Below the pieces are notes generated by a model that saw nothing but the letters and a program-made list of their open reading frames with translations, did not search any database and was not told the DNA's origin. Shown here piece after piece: positions 5,428-5,977 of a DNA stretch of 5,977 bases. Both the position numbers and the translations under genes were made by a program. The stretch spans positions 1-5,977 of the forward strand of contig CAZHZL010000110.1 of assembly GCA_964537245.1 (NCBI GenBank). The letters run 5' to 3'. Numbering within the stretch: position 1 is the stretch's first letter; the number at the start of each line of letters is the position of its first letter. The stretch comes from UMGS1840 sp964537245. Lineage in GTDB: Bacteria; Bacillota; Clostridia; UMGS1840.

Positions 5428-5977
5428 ATCCAATAAAATGATTGTTACTATCAGAAGTTGATATAATTATAAATAACTATTAAGTAATGAATACATAGTC
5501 AAATAATTATTTATTAATAATTTAACTTTTATAGGAGTGAACCCACTGCTTCTTTGTATATATTCTGAAAAATGCAAGAGCAGAAACTATGACGTTTCAT
5601 TATTGAAAAATATATGTCAGCGGTTCTATATTAAATAAGATGGCTTACCAAATATTTAATAAACAGGAAATATACAATGTATACTGTCTTTCAGAAGCGA
5701 GTCCACGAGTTACAGTTCAACGTAAGATTTTTACAAAGGAAATTCTGTTGGTAAAGTTATCAAGGATGTAGAAGTTGTTATCAGAGTACGGTAACATTGT
5801 AATGAAGGGTGAACAGGGGGCGTTCATGTGAATTTACACAGTAGACTTAGCGGATATACATAAGGTGAGGTAAAGTACAAAGCTTTGTATCAATATTGAA
5901 TTAATACCGGTGATGTTTGCTATTTTGATAAACACGATGAACTGCACATTGTTGTAAGAATTGACAACATGAATCGG
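5428..5977. other. AT-rich region without an intact gene; decayed coding fragments
   Basis: No complete gene is seen on either strand. An AT-only inverted repeat AATTATT/AATAATT (5505-5511 and 5516-5522) follows the HAD remnant and is a weak terminator candidate. A 33-codon frame starts with GTG at 5537 and ends at 5638, but it lacks a separate ribosome site and recognisable features. From 5640 on, fragments of a broken reading frame are described separately. No tRNA, rRNA or CRISPR-type repeats were noticed. Confidence 0.6.
5640..5977 (+). pseudogene. unrecognised degraded reading frame, running off the window
   Basis: From ATG 5640 one frame reads 43 residues (MAYQIFNKQEIYNV...) to TAG at 5769. 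It continues in the same frame as KLLSEYGNIVMKGEQGAFM to TGA at 5829, then as IYTVDLADIHKVR to TAA at 5871. Another frame overlaps from 5864 with GEVKYKALYQY, then TGA at 5897, then INTGDVCYFDKHDELHIVV on to the window end. Joined across these stops and one frame change, the pieces look like a soluble protein rather than random translation, which suggests an old gene with several stops. I do not recognise the family. Random AT-rich DNA giving short open pieces is the alternative. Confidence 0.3.

Overview
The window looks like accessory DNA from a low-GC Gram-positive bacterium, most likely an anaerobic gut-type Clostridia. Evidence: strong GGAGG-type ribosome sites, two near-consensus sigma-A promoters (TTGATA-N17-TATAAT and TTGACA-N17-TAGAAT), AT-rich codon use in the right half, and protein families that I associate with this group. 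The genus cannot be told from the sequence.

Layout. (1) 1-1325: an IS110-family transposase (DEDD type) with its 5' leader. The left end of the element probably lies at or beyond the window start. It is visibly more GC-rich than the genes to its right. (2) 1326-1586: a gene-free stretch rich in RNA-like structure: a bidirectional terminator-like hairpin, a second hairpin, and a GC-rich hairpin followed by six T's, the last two enclosed by a 7-bp long-range inverted repeat. It may include the right end of the IS. (3) 1587-2402, minus strand: a 271-residue HPr-kinase-C-terminal-like P-loop protein with an atypical P-loop. (4) 2403-2709: a divergent control region with one good promoter for each direction, each with an inverted repeat overlapping its -35 box; the plus-strand one is a perfect 17-bp-arm palindrome. 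(5) 2710-5427, plus strand: a tight operon of two paralogous proteins of about 320-330 residues (resembling BtrH N-terminal-like proteins of peptide or natural-product loci), translationally coupled by an ATGA overlap, then a HAD-superfamily phosphatase gene broken by a one-base frameshift exactly in its catalytic DxDGT motif. (6) 5428-5977: no intact gene; fragments of a decayed reading frame.

How it may fit together (inference): the HprK-like kinase, the paralog pair and the HAD phosphatase look like accessory genes of a specialised peptide or natural-product locus. No precursor peptide, carrier protein, synthetase or transporter is visible here. With the broken HAD gene, the decayed right flank and the adjacent IS, the simplest reading is a partly eroded biosynthetic or modification island whose intact relatives should be sought elsewhere.
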